Shown piece after piece: positions 53,527 through 61,942 of a stretch of DNA of 64,000 nucleotides. Source of the DNA: Candidatus Obscuribacterales bacterium. GTDB lineage: Bacteria > Cyanobacteriota > Vampirovibrionia > Obscuribacterales > Obscuribacteraceae. The stretch's first letter is position 1. Each line of letters starts with the position of its first letter. The notes under the pieces were generated by a model that was not told the DNA's origin, did not search any database, and was given only the letters and a program-made list of their open reading frames with translations. The position numbers were made by a program, and so were the translations under genes. The DNA is taken from positions 1-64,000 of the forward strand of contig JAGVKG010000010.1 of assembly GCA_020050685.1 (NCBI GenBank), given 5' to 3'.

Positions 53527-54492
53527 TCAGCGTTGCCGTGAGTAAACGCCAATGTTGAATGCGGCCGGCTGTCCACAAAAGTGAGCTGCTGCTGCCACCA
53601 TTGCGGCATTATCAGTACACAAAGAAGGGCTGGGAAAGTAGACGGGAACTGGCGATTGCTCTTTCATTCTTGATCTTAGCTCTGAATTTGCAGCCACTCC
53701 GCCGGCTAAGACAATACACTTTGCATTTGTCTTTTCCTGAGCAGCAATGGTTTTCTTCACTAACACACGCACAACAGCATCTTGAAATGCTGCAGCCAAA
53801 TCCGCTTGCGGCAGTGGTGGCGTCAACTTTTGCACGGTGCGCAAAACAGCTGTCTTCAAACCACTAAAGCTAAAATCCAAACCATCAACTTGACCTTCGG
53901 GAAACTTGAAGGACAAAGGGTTTCCGGTCTTAGCCATTCGATCAACAATTGGCCCGCCAGGATAACCAAGCCCCAAGAGCCTGGCAACTTTGTCATAGGC
54001 TTCACCGGCAGCATCGTCCAGTGTTTGCCCAAGGATTTTTCCTTCTCTGTAATTTTCAAAATGAATGATCTGGGTGTGACCACCGCTGACAAGCAGAGCG
54101 ATGAATGGTGGTTCAAGTTCCGTGTTGATAAAGTTTGCACATACGTGTGCCATCAAGTGATCAACAGTAACTAGTGGCAAATCCCAGGACCAAGCCAATG
54201 CCTTTGCACAAGACAAGCCAACCAAGAGAGTGCCGATCAGTCCTGGTCCTTGCGTACAGGCAATGCCACCAAGATCCTTGGGGGAGACTTTTGCTTCTTG
54301 CAAGACTTCCTCTACCAATTGATTGATTGCATTGACATGACTACGGGCGGCCACCTCTGGAACCACGCCGCCAAATTGCTGGTGCAAATCGGTTTGCGAG
54401 ATCAAACGGCTGGCCAGCAAAACGCGACCGTCCTTTACGACTGCCGCTGCTGTTTCGTCGCAGCTCGACTCAATACCAAGGTAAGTTGCCAT
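53527..54492 (-). CDS. tsaD: tRNA threonylcarbamoyladenosine transferase TsaD
   Basis: Catalyses the last step of t6A37 formation on ANN-decoding tRNAs. 321 residues. YLGIESSCDETAAAVV, VPEVAARSHVNAI, VDHLMAHVCANF (metal His), LLVSGGHTQII, GLGYPGGP and the C-terminal LAGGVAANSELRS and CTDNAAMVA are all diagnostic. Slightly short at the C-terminus compared with the usual 335-345. Essential in most bacteria. Confidence 0.96.
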   Translation of the reverse strand: MATYLGIESSCDETAAAVVKDGRVLLASRLISQTDLHQQFGGVVPEVAARSHVNAINQLVEEVLQEAKVSPKDLGGIACTQGPGLIGTLLVGLSCAKALAWSWDLPLVTVDHLMAHVCANFINTELEPPFIALLVSGGHTQIIHFENYREGKILGQTLDDAAGEAYDKVARLLGLGYPGGPIVDRMAKTGNPLSFKFPEGQVDGLDFSFSGLKTAVLRTVQKLTPPLPQADLAAAFQDAVVRVLVKKTIAAQEKTNAKCIVLAGGVAANSELRSRMKEQSPVPVYFPSPSLCTDNAAMVAAAAHFCGQPAAFNIGVYSRQR

Positions 54493-54813
54493 GACGACAA
54501 TTAAAACAGCCGGAAGGCTCTTCCAGCAAGCCTTTTGGCTTACAAGAGATTAAAAAACATGTTGTAATTCCCACTCAATGGGCGAATCTCCATAGACACG
54601 ACCATCTTTACAGCCTACAATACCTTCGTTTTAGATGTCACGAGACCCCAAATCCGCGACGCTCAAACAAGTGCCAGTCAGCCAACACTCAAAACGAGTG
54701 CCCAGCTAAGCGAGCAAAAGATTGCGAGGAGCAATCTGCAGCGAGCGCCACAAGAGCGGACGAGCCACGAGGCGACCCAGTGAGTCGCCGAGCAGAGGGA
54801 GCGTTTACAACCA
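54493..54813. other. Intergenic stretch with the repeated leader
   Basis: No gene seen. The right third is copy B of the repeated leader. The left two thirds (54493-54689) show no recognised RNA or promoter. Confidence 0.5.
54690..54800 (+). repeat. Repeated structured leader element, copy B
   Basis: Aligns over about 85 bases with the minus strand of 8935-9035 (for example CGAGTGCCCAG, TAAGCGAGC, GCGAGGAGC, AGAGCGGA). Its hairpin AGATTGC-GAGGA-GCAATCT keeps pairing despite two changes relative to copy A. It ends with GCAGAGGGAGCG, which supplies the only purine-rich site before the start of the histidine-rich gene, in the same direction as that gene. Confidence 0.6.
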
Positions 54814-55605
54814 ATGTCCGACCACCATCACGAGAACTACGATTGCATCGTCAATGATCATTCGCCGGCCTTTCACCAGCATCATCATCACGGTGAAAAC
54901 AACGCCGAGAGTATAGACCTTGCAACCGTGCTTGGTATACCGCACGATTCCGGGCACTCTATTGTCGGCCACATCCTGGGCACTGATGCTTGCGGTCAGC
55001 AGCAACACTTTGATGGGCACCAGCATTTTGACGTTCACCACTCGCTTGATCACGTCGGTGATACCAATCCTGCTCACGTCAACACAATGGACACATTGGT
55101 TGGTCTAAATTGGGCCATGGTTCTCGGCGGTCTGAAGTTCTCGCGCAATATTTTGTTCTTCGGCATCTTTTGTTTGATGTTCCTCTGGCTTGGTGCGCTT
55201 CACTGGATTCGACAGCACGAACCACAAGTAAACGAAACATTGGGTATGGGCACGGGTGCTGCACCAGCCCAAGTGATACCAAGCAATCTGGATCAAGCGC
55301 TCTTGAATGGCACACGCAATGCCATGCCGGTACCAACACCAATGCTTGCAGCACGACAAGCAACATTAGGCACCAACACCACCAATCCACAATGCTATGT
55401 TCAAATACCAATGACTGGAGTCGCCAACGATACTAAACCAATTTCGGTGACACCGGTTTATCGAGAAATACGCCAACCAGCCAGAGAAACGTTTGCTCAA
55501 GTCCGGTCAACTCAGGCTACATATTATGGACAGCAAAATTCGTCATTGCTAGCCGTGCGGGGCGACAAAGGTGCCATACGCCTGAAGACAATTGTGAACA
55601 GATAA
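54814..55605 (+). CDS. Histidine-rich single-pass membrane protein
   Basis: 263 residues. The first about 92 residues hold 19 histidines (including HHH and HQHHHH) mixed with Asp and Glu, then one membrane segment (about 111-130, FFGIFCLMFLWLGALHWI), then a Thr/Asn/Pro/Gln-rich tail ending in a basic stretch. A metal-binding N-terminal domain is a fair inference. Orientation, and so which side meets the metal, is not clear. No known family. Confidence 0.65.
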   Translation: MSDHHHENYDCIVNDHSPAFHQHHHHGENNAESIDLATVLGIPHDSGHSIVGHILGTDACGQQQHFDGHQHFDVHHSLDHVGDTNPAHVNTMDTLVGLNWAMVLGGLKFSRNILFFGIFCLMFLWLGALHWIRQHEPQVNETLGMGTGAAPAQVIPSNLDQALLNGTRNAMPVPTPMLAARQATLGTNTTNPQCYVQIPMTGVANDTKPISVTPVYREIRQPARETFAQVRSTQATYYGQQNSSLLAVRGDKGAIRLKTIVNR

Positions 55606-55608
55606 TAT

Positions 55609-55634
55609 TAGGGACAACCAAATGGTTGTCCCTA
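55609..55634. other. Perfect hairpin between convergent genes
   Basis: TAGGGACAACCA-AA-TGGTTGTCCCTA: a 12-pair perfect stem four bases after the histidine-rich gene stop codon. No T run follows on either strand, so it is a possible but non-standard terminator or an mRNA-end stabiliser. Confidence 0.5.
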
Positions 55635-55680
55635 AAAACTTCAATGATTAAATGCCTAAAGATCATTTTGTTGATGATCC

Positions 55681-56094
55681 TTATTGATAATCAACGCCTT
55701 CGATCTGGACCATCTTTACCCGAAGGTCTTCCACCATCCGTGGCAGCTCGAACAAAGCAGGAAGTTTTTCCTCAATGCCGCTTACGTGTCTAGTCAATTC
55801 AATCGACTTTTCCATTAAGCGGATCAAAATTTGTTGTGTCGCAATCAACTGTCTTTGATTATCGATCAATTGATTGGCAATTTTTGTGGTCTCAATTCGT
55901 TGGTCGACACTGAAATCGATCAACTTGGTCAAATGGGTCAAAAGTTTCTCGAGTTGAACCTCAAGTGGTCTTTCACCAGTGGTGGCATTAGTAACGTCTC
56001 CCTGATCGGAAGAACCATCAAAAAATTGTTCGAAGCCTTCTAGGCCGAGATTACTCTCGGGTTTTTCTACAGGCTTGCGTTTGCTTTCAGGCAT
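55681..56094 (-). CDS. Coiled-coil protein of unknown function
   Basis: 137 residues. Charged, disordered N-terminus, then a long helix with heptad character (LEKLLTHLTKLIDFSVDQRIETTKIANQLIDNQRQLIATQQILIRLMEKSIELTRHV). The ATG at 56094 has GAGG eight bases upstream. No signal or membrane segment. Function unknown. Confidence 0.6.
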   Translation of the reverse strand: MPESKRKPVEKPESNLGLEGFEQFFDGSSDQGDVTNATTGERPLEVQLEKLLTHLTKLIDFSVDQRIETTKIANQLIDNQRQLIATQQILIRLMEKSIELTRHVSGIEEKLPALFELPRMVEDLRVKMVQIEGVDYQ

Positions 56095-56257
56095 CGGATA
56101 ATCCTCATGAGCTAGTCTTGCTAGTTCCACGACTCGGCCAGCAACTTCGTGGTGGCACTCTAGAAATTATAGCTAATGAGATCAAATAAACAATATCTTT
56201 TCTTAGATAATTATCCGACTTAATGAAAAATTTTTTGGTGGCACTGAAAAAACGGAC

Positions 56258-57553
56258 CTATTTCGCACTCACCAGAACGCCACGCTTAATAACTTTGTCG
56301 ACTGGATTCATCGTCATGTTATAAGCAACCTCTTCCAGATTGCTAACATTGAGCACCAAAATGTCCGCCTGGTGTCCTTTTTTCAATTGACCGACTTTAT
56401 GCCCTAGTCCAATAGCATGTGCAGCATTGATCGTTAGGGCTGATAATGCTTCCTCACAAGTCATCTTCAAATGCAAGCAAGCCAGTCCCCAAATAAACGG
56501 CAAAGAGAATATATGGCAAGAGCCTGGATTGAAATCCGATCCTAGTGCTACCGCAGCACCACCATCGATCAATTTTCTTGCCGGTGCGTGTTCGCTTAAA
56601 TTCAGAAAAAACGATGTACCAGGCAAAAGCGTGGCAATGGTATCAGACTTAGCCAACAGATCGATCTCAGCGTCCGAAATGTTCAGCAAATGATCACAGC
56701 TTGCTGCATTCAGCTCAATTGATAGTTTGGAGGCACCCAGATTTTCAAATTCATCTGAGTGAACTTTTGATCTCAGTCCCAGTTTTTGACCGGTAAGCAA
56801 AATTTCCTTGGTTTGCTCCAAGGAAAAATACCCCTTATCGCAAAAAACATCGATAAACGGTTTAGGCAAATTGGCAAATTCAGTTTTTTCGATTAAGGAA
56901 GCAAGCGCGGGCAACATTTCCCCGATGATTTGTTCGATGTACGCTTGCCGATCAACGCCAGGCGGAAAAGCGTGTGCCGGCATAAAAGTTGGTACCAGTT
57001 CGACAGGCTGCATGGTGGCAAGGCGAACAATTGCCTCAAACATATTCAGTTCGCTTTGTTGGTCAAGACCATAACCAGTTTTGACTTCACAAGTGGTAGT
57101 ACCATATGCCACCATTTGCGAAAGACGCCGTTGGCCCAAATCAATCAGTTTTGCCAGAGATGCCTTTCTGGTGGCAGACATTGAGGCAACTATGCCACCA
57201 CCGGCTTGAGCAATCTCAGCATAAGTTGCTCCGCGGCAACGCATGGCAAATTCATTGGCACGATTGCCGGCAAAGACCAGGTGAGTATGGGGATCGATAA
57301 ATCCGGGAATTACAAGTTTGCCCGATGCATCAATTTGCGAACCAGACTTGGACAATTGAACATTAGCAAGGACTTCGTCTGCCTTGCCAATTTCAACGAT
57401 CACACCATCCTTTATGGCAATGGCACCATTTTCCCAACGCTGAACGGCTTGCATTTGTTTGCCGTGAGCTGGCCCCTTGTCCAAGCAAGGCGTTACCAGG
57501 CACCCGATGGGAGCAATCAGCAAATCGACCAATGTGGAGCCCTGCGATGACAC
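56258..57553 (-). CDS. hutI: Imidazolonepropionase
   Basis: Amidohydrolase of 431 residues turning imidazolone-5-propionate into formiminoglutamate, third step of histidine breakdown. Metal and family motifs: GFIDPHTHLVFAGNRANEFAMRC, CEVKTGYGLDQQSELNM, VPTFMPAHAFPP, KVHSDEFENLG, and ALGSDFNPGS. The GTG start shares one base with the stop codon of the ferritin-like gene (TAGTG). No hutH, hutU or hutG is present in the window. Confidence 0.93.
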   Translation of the reverse strand: MSSQGSTLVDLLIAPIGCLVTPCLDKGPAHGKQMQAVQRWENGAIAIKDGVIVEIGKADEVLANVQLSKSGSQIDASGKLVIPGFIDPHTHLVFAGNRANEFAMRCRGATYAEIAQAGGGIVASMSATRKASLAKLIDLGQRRLSQMVAYGTTTCEVKTGYGLDQQSELNMFEAIVRLATMQPVELVPTFMPAHAFPPGVDRQAYIEQIIGEMLPALASLIEKTEFANLPKPFIDVFCDKGYFSLEQTKEILLTGQKLGLRSKVHSDEFENLGASKLSIELNAASCDHLLNISDAEIDLLAKSDTIATLLPGTSFFLNLSEHAPARKLIDGGAAVALGSDFNPGSCHIFSLPFIWGLACLHLKMTCEEALSALTINAAHAIGLGHKVGQLKKGHQADILVLNVSNLEEVAYNMTMNPVDKVIKRGVLVSAK

Positions 57554-57993
57554 TATACGGTAGCTGCCACCTTAGAAGCATGACGCAAATACATTTCCAA
57601 TTCTTCGACATGGGCAGTTTCATCGACAATAAATTGCTCAATGAAAACGCGCAAAGAAGGGTTATCTTTCACGAGCTCTAATTGCTCTTCGTACAATTTC
57701 AGATGCTGGCGTTCTGCATCGAGATTTTCTTTCAGCATCTCTTCAATACTTGGTTCTGCCGGTTCTTGAACGTCCTGAATATTGACTGACGCCTTTCCAC
57801 CCATGACCGTAATCTTCTCACCAAGTTTGGTGGCATGATCCATGCAATCACGAGCGCGGGCGCGGAACAATCCGACAAGCGGTCCACGTCCAGGACCAGC
57901 AACTGCAAATGAATGGTGCAAATAGCGAATCATTGCCGACATCTCGTATTCGAGATCCGAATTCAAAGCTTTCAATATTTCTGCTTTTTCCAT
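57553..57993 (-). CDS. Ferritin-like (bacterioferritin-type) protein
   Basis: 146 residues, a four-helix bundle of the bacterioferritin type. By eye against bacterioferritin, five of six ferroxidase ligands are kept: Glu in LEYEMSAMIRY, His in DCMDHATK, Glu in NLDAERQHL, and Glu and His in FIVDETAHVEEL. The bridging Glu of helix B (ExxH) is Cys (CMDH). No haem-ligand Met could be assigned. Probably iron handling or oxidative-stress defence. It overlaps hutI by one base, a pairing without an obvious metabolic reason. Confidence 0.82.
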   Translation of the reverse strand: MEKAEILKALNSDLEYEMSAMIRYLHHSFAVAGPGRGPLVGLFRARARDCMDHATKLGEKITVMGGKASVNIQDVQEPAEPSIEEMLKENLDAERQHLKLYEEQLELVKDNPSLRVFIEQFIVDETAHVEELEMYLRHASKVAATV

Positions 57994-58156
57994 TTATACG
58001 CTCGATCAGCAAATTCACATAGCTTCTCGCCACGCAAATGCGGACTTATATTCAAAGTCCGCATTATAGCTTATTGAGATCTAATCAGTCACGTATGCTT
58101 TACATCAAAGTTGTTGCAGAGCAAAATCTACAAACAATCTCTCAAAGCAATTTGGT

Positions 58157-58951
58157 TCACGCCGTTCTGGAAATCCTTGCTCTGTATGCATTTGAGGATC
58201 CTTCGCACACGGAGTGACCCATAGCTGTACATTGCGCAAGATAATCACAACGAGTACATATGCTGCTTTGATGTGGCGCAAAGTGTTCCGGTGCTTTCAT
58301 TTCCTCAATTGTCTTGATCAAGTCAGGCCAATGCAATCTATAGAGCGCCTCATCAAGATCAATAGTTGTCGGCTTAATATCGCCTGCACCAATTTGGCAA
58401 AAGGTAAGCGAGAGCTTTTCATACGGCCAACGCGTCTGCAATTTCTCTGCCAGAAATTGTTTGACCAATATTGATGCTTGCGGCCAAGTGGGATCAAATG
58501 GTTTCAAGCGATGCAAATGATAGTCAACCAACTCCAAACGTTTTTCTTCCGGATACCAAAATATAGCGTCAATAGTATCTTCTAGATATACGCGAATATG
58601 TGCAACACGCGCCCGTACCTTTAAGTTGACGCCCACAAGCTGGGCGCCTTTGGGCCGGTACGGGCGTGAGAGAAAATTTTCCAATACCTTATAGCCAAAC
58701 AAAAACGCTTTGCCACCATCTTGGCCAGAGACAGCCTCCGAGGGCCAATGCGTCCCCAAAAACTTTTGCACTTGTGAGCGGCTGGCAATTTTCCCGCGAT
58801 TAATTTCCGCCACCGCCTTGAGTAAAAATCTCTTGAGAACTGTGCTGGTTTTTTCAGCTCTTTCCTGCCCTTGCTGAAAAGCAAACCAGTAAGCTCGTCG
58901 GCAAACCCGAAATGTTTCAATCATGGCAGGGCTAAACAAGGTCCGATCCAT
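58157..58951 (-). CDS. PD-(D/E)XK nuclease, RecB/Cas4-like
   Basis: 264 residues. FSPAMIETFRVCRRAYWFAFQQG at the N-terminus and the C-terminal cysteines CTRCDYLAQC form the Fe-S clasp seen in Cas4/AddB nucleases. The core reads DTIDAIFWYPEEKRLELVDYHLH, where the catalytic lysine of DYK is replaced by His, so cleavage is doubtful. No CRISPR array or cas genes are nearby. An 11-base palindrome, GTATG-T-CATAC, at 58987-58997 just upstream may be an operator. Confidence 0.75.
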   Translation of the reverse strand: MDRTLFSPAMIETFRVCRRAYWFAFQQGQERAEKTSTVLKRFLLKAVAEINRGKIASRSQVQKFLGTHWPSEAVSGQDGGKAFLFGYKVLENFLSRPYRPKGAQLVGVNLKVRARVAHIRVYLEDTIDAIFWYPEEKRLELVDYHLHRLKPFDPTWPQASILVKQFLAEKLQTRWPYEKLSLTFCQIGAGDIKPTTIDLDEALYRLHWPDLIKTIEEMKAPEHFAPHQSSICTRCDYLAQCTAMGHSVCEGSSNAYRARISRTA

Positions 58952-59202
58952 TGGCGACCTCCCTTTCTTTTTGACACCGTACTTTTGTATGTCATACTAA
59001 TATATAGTACCCATTCTTTCGCGGTCAACTTAAATTGTGCCGACGCCTCCAAATCTAATTTTTCCTGGATAATGATTACTACGAGTGATTACAATCAATA
59101 ATTGCTCTAGTAGCCTCTAGAAGGTACAGCCCGGCAAAACAAGTTGCCAACGGGTCGATGTAAACAAGCATCATTTCTTGTCTTTGAACTACATATATAA
59201 GG

Positions 59203-60438
59203 ATGGAGAATTTGCTCGCGCCCGACGCCACGAAAAAACTAAGTTCAGTGCTTACGGTTTCCGAACTGACAGCGCACATTCGTATTGCGCTGGAAACATC
59301 CTTTGACAACATAGCCGTGGTTGGCGAAGTTTCCAATTTCAAAATCTATCCATCAGGACATTGGTACTTTTCGCTCAAGGATAAAGACGCAACTTTATCG
59401 GGCGTTTGTTTCAAGAACTGCAATCAACAAATCAAATTCGAATTAGAAGATGGCATGCAAGTGGTGGCACGCGGCAAGTTGAGCGTCTATCCACCGCGCG
59501 GTTCTTACCAAATCATTGTCACAGGCCTCGAACCGGTCGGCATCGGTGCGTGGCAATTGGCATTTGAACAACTGCGCAGCAAACTGGAAGCCGAAGGCTT
59601 GCTTGCAGCGGAGCGTAAAAAACCAATACCAATGTTGCCGCGCCGCATCGGTATTGTTACAAGTACAGCTGGTGCAGCGTTGCGCGATATTCTTACGGCT
59701 CTCAATCGCCGCAATTCCAATATAGAAGTTGTGATCAGCCCATGCAAGGTTCAAGGTGAAGGATCTGCTGAGGAAATTGCTCAAGCCATTGCTTACTTAG
59801 AAGCAGTTGGTGGCATTCAAACCATATTGGTCTGTCGTGGTGGCGGATCGATTGAAGATCTCTGGTCTTTCAATACGGAAATTGTGGCGCGCGCCATTGC
59901 AAATTGTTCGATTCCAATTATTTCTGGTGTCGGGCACGAACCAGATATCACCATTTGCGATCTGGTAGCAGATTTGCGCGCACCAACACCAACAGCGGCA
60001 GCCGAGTTGGTGGCACAAGGCAGAGCAGAGCTGCTTGGGCGTTGGTCAAACTTGCACCGCCATATGGTTAGACAGTTTGATCAGAGGCTATTTGCCGCTC
60101 GATATGAAGTGAGCAGATTGAGCCCGATTCAATCTCTCTTGCGCCTGCAACACAAATTGGCAAATCTAAGACTGAATATTCACAACTATCAAATGCGTAT
60201 GGTGGCACGAGCAACTGCCAAACTTGCTCAATCCACACATGCCTGGGAACAAAATCGCAAAAAACTATTGGCGCTCAGCCCAACCAGTGTTCTGGCTCGT
60301 GGCTTTGCCGTTTTGCGCAAAGCAGATGGGAAAGTGGTATCACAACCAGAAGACGTAAGTCCTGGAGAAACCCTGGAAGCACTTTTATACAAAGGCAAAC
60401 TGAAAGTTCAAGTTATATCGGGAGAAGACTCATGGTAA
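59203..60438 (+). CDS. xseA: Exodeoxyribonuclease VII large subunit
   Basis: Single-strand-specific exonuclease subunit of 411 residues. N-terminal OB fold (LTVSELTAHIRIALETSFDNIAVVGEVSNFKIYPSGHWYFSLKD), catalytic core with PRRIGIVTSTAGAALRDIL, CRGGGSIEDLWSFNTE, ISGVGHEPDITICDLVADLRAPTPTAAAE, then a long coiled coil and ARGFAVLRKADGKVV. It overlaps xseB by seven bases. The start codon is ATG 59203; a nearby TTG at 59212 is also possible. Confidence 0.95.
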   Translation: MENLLAPDATKKLSSVLTVSELTAHIRIALETSFDNIAVVGEVSNFKIYPSGHWYFSLKDKDATLSGVCFKNCNQQIKFELEDGMQVVARGKLSVYPPRGSYQIIVTGLEPVGIGAWQLAFEQLRSKLEAEGLLAAERKKPIPMLPRRIGIVTSTAGAALRDILTALNRRNSNIEVVISPCKVQGEGSAEEIAQAIAYLEAVGGIQTILVCRGGGSIEDLWSFNTEIVARAIANCSIPIISGVGHEPDITICDLVADLRAPTPTAAAELVAQGRAELLGRWSNLHRHMVRQFDQRLFAARYEVSRLSPIQSLLRLQHKLANLRLNIHNYQMRMVARATAKLAQSTHAWEQNRKKLLALSPTSVLARGFAVLRKADGKVVSQPEDVSPGETLEALLYKGKLKVQVISGEDSW

Positions 60439-60755
60439 CGAATGCAAAAGGCGAGGAAAACGAAAGCATTGATTTTGAAGCAGCCATCGGCGAATTAGAA
60501 AAAGTTGTTACGCAACTTGATTCTGAAACCAAGCTGGAAAAGGCGCTGGCGCTTTTTGAACGCGGCATGAAACTTTCCAGCCAGTGCGAGGCTGTTCTTA
60601 AGGCAGCCGAACAAAAGGTGGAAGTGCTAAAGCGCTCTGCTGATGGTGAGCTTGTCTTGGAGTCTTTCGGCAAAGCAACGAACGAAAACAATCGAGACAA
60701 CGAAGAGGATGATGAAGATTATGACGGTGAGTCAGACGAAGATGACGAAGACTAA
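60432..60755 (+). CDS. xseB: Exodeoxyribonuclease VII small subunit
   Basis: 107 residues. The helical hairpin typical of XseB (DFEAAIGELEKVVTQLDSETKLEKALALFERGMKLSSQCEAVLKAAEQKVEVL) is followed by an unusual, very acidic tail of about 25 residues (NEEDDEDYDGESDEDDED). Small subunits coat the large one along its coiled coil. The 3' end overlaps the next gene. Confidence 0.93.
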   Translation: MVTNAKGEENESIDFEAAIGELEKVVTQLDSETKLEKALALFERGMKLSSQCEAVLKAAEQKVEVLKRSADGELVLESFGKATNENNRDNEEDDEDYDGESDEDDED

Positions 60756-61173
60756 TCCAACTCAAGCACTTGCGGTTTGTTTTGCGCTCGTCGCTTTTTT
60801 GTTTTGCGCCAGCGCCGGCATGGCAACACCGACTTTCGAGTCCATGCCACTGGCTGAAGTCAAAGCCGCGCCTAATCTCAAGATATTGCGCTTTCAGATT
60901 CTTTCAATCAACTGCGCTGCCTGTGCCAATGCCATGAGTATCAAAATGGCCGAGCTTGAAGGTGTTGAGTACGTCAAAATAGACATGGTCAAACCAGTCG
61001 GCGCCCAAGCCGAAGTTATCTTCGCCCCAAGCAAGATTCAACCAGAGGCAATTACAGACCTGGTGCACGAATTCCATTATTCCGAAGCCGCAGTCAAAAC
61101 AACCAATTGGCCAGAAAAACAAATCACTAAGAGCAAAACCAAAGCCTCAAAATCCAAAAGTGCGGCTCGCTAG
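60721..61173 (+). CDS. Exported heavy-metal-associated (HMA) domain protein
   Basis: 150 residues from ATG 60721 (ATG 60742 also possible), both inside the end of xseB in another frame. Signal peptide ALAVCFALVAFLFCASAGMA, then an HMA fold with the metal-binding CxxC in ILSINCAACANAMSIKMAELEGVEYVKIDM, and a Lys/Ser-rich tail. Suggests a periplasmic copper or other soft-metal carrier. No P-type ATPase is adjacent. Confidence 0.8.
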   Translation: MTVSQTKMTKTNPTQALAVCFALVAFLFCASAGMATPTFESMPLAEVKAAPNLKILRFQILSINCAACANAMSIKMAELEGVEYVKIDMVKPVGAQAEVIFAPSKIQPEAITDLVHEFHYSEAAVKTTNWPEKQITKSKTKASKSKSAAR

Positions 61174-61180
61174 CAAGCTA

Positions 61181-61214
61181 TAAAAAATCCGCCCTGTTTC
61201 ATAGCAGGGCGGAT
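61181..61214 (-). terminator. Intrinsic terminator of rplI
   Basis: ATCCGCCCTG and its complement (61187-61196 with 61205-61214) form a 10-pair stem. On the minus strand it is followed by TTTTTTA, a proper U tract, 18 bases after the rplI stop codon. It can also end the convergent HMA transcript. Confidence 0.85.
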
Positions 61215-61231
61215 CAAATCTCAGTCAATCG

Positions 61232-61681
61232 CTATTGGGCGTGAACTTCGACAGACAATTCAGCAACTACATCAGGCATCAATTTTACTTGTACATGATA
61301 AGTTCCCAACGCATTGATTTCGTCTTGTGTTTTCACAATACGCTTATCAATTTCTGCGCCGAGAGCGGACGTCAACTCTTGCGCAATTTCCTTATTGGTA
61401 ATCTTGCCATAGAGTCTGCCACCTTCACCAGCTTTAGCGGTCAGCTTCAAGCTGCCCAAAGCGGTAATCTTCTCTGCCAAATCAACTGCTTGCTGGTGAA
61501 TCTTTTCTGCCTTAGCACGCAGCTGTTCTAAATCTTCTTCTCTCTTCTTGAGAGTTCCTGTCGATGCCACAACGGCCATGCCGCGGGGCTGCAAGAAATT
61601 GCGGAAATAACCTGGCGCCGATTCGACGACATCGCCAACTTTGCCTAACTTAGCAACGTTTTGTTGCAAAATAACCTTCAT
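61232..61681 (-). CDS. rplI: 50S ribosomal protein bL9
   Basis: 149 residues, full length. MKVILQQNVAKLGKVGDVVESAPGYFRNFLQPRGMAVVAS is the family signature for rRNA binding, followed by the long connecting helix and the C-terminal domain (GRLYGKITNKEIAQELTSALGAEIDKR). Stands alone rather than with rpsF-ssb-rpsR. Confidence 0.97.
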   Translation of the reverse strand: MKVILQQNVAKLGKVGDVVESAPGYFRNFLQPRGMAVVASTGTLKKREEDLEQLRAKAEKIHQQAVDLAEKITALGSLKLTAKAGEGGRLYGKITNKEIAQELTSALGAEIDKRIVKTQDEINALGTYHVQVKLMPDVVAELSVEVHAQ

Positions 61682-61737
61682 GACATCTCTCCGATTTGTG
61701 AGCGAATTTGCCTAATCATCCTAGTGTTTAGGGCCTG

Positions 61738-61756
61738 GCAAAAGGGTCCCTTTTGC
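61738..61756. other. Palindrome in the rplI upstream region
   Basis: GCAAAAGGG-T-CCCTTTTGC is a perfect 19-base palindrome between the GNAT gene and rplI (both minus strand). It may be a terminator for the GNAT gene or part of the rplI leader. The rest of 61682-61942 shows further pairing options but no RNA I recognise. Confidence 0.4.
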
Positions 61757-61942
61757 TATTCCTCGGAGCAATAATCGCCTGCCGCTGGCAAAAGCCAATA
61801 TTGTCAGGAGGGTAGCCTGCCTCTTTACAGAAGTCAAACTTTACCACGGAAACGCCCTGTTGGCCCGAAGCTTGCGTCAAATTTACGTTTGTTCGCCTAA
61901 GGACAGTAAAATGGTCAGAAAAGTAGCTTTGCGACTTAAGCC

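Noticed and set aside
54540-54680. Possible small RNA gene downstream of the tsaD start
   Set aside because: No promoter, terminator or recognisable fold was found; composition alone is not evidence.
58157-58951. CRISPR-Cas locus suggested by the Cas4-like gene
   Set aside because: No repeat-spacer array or other cas gene was seen in the window; the RecB/AddB-like reading is enough.
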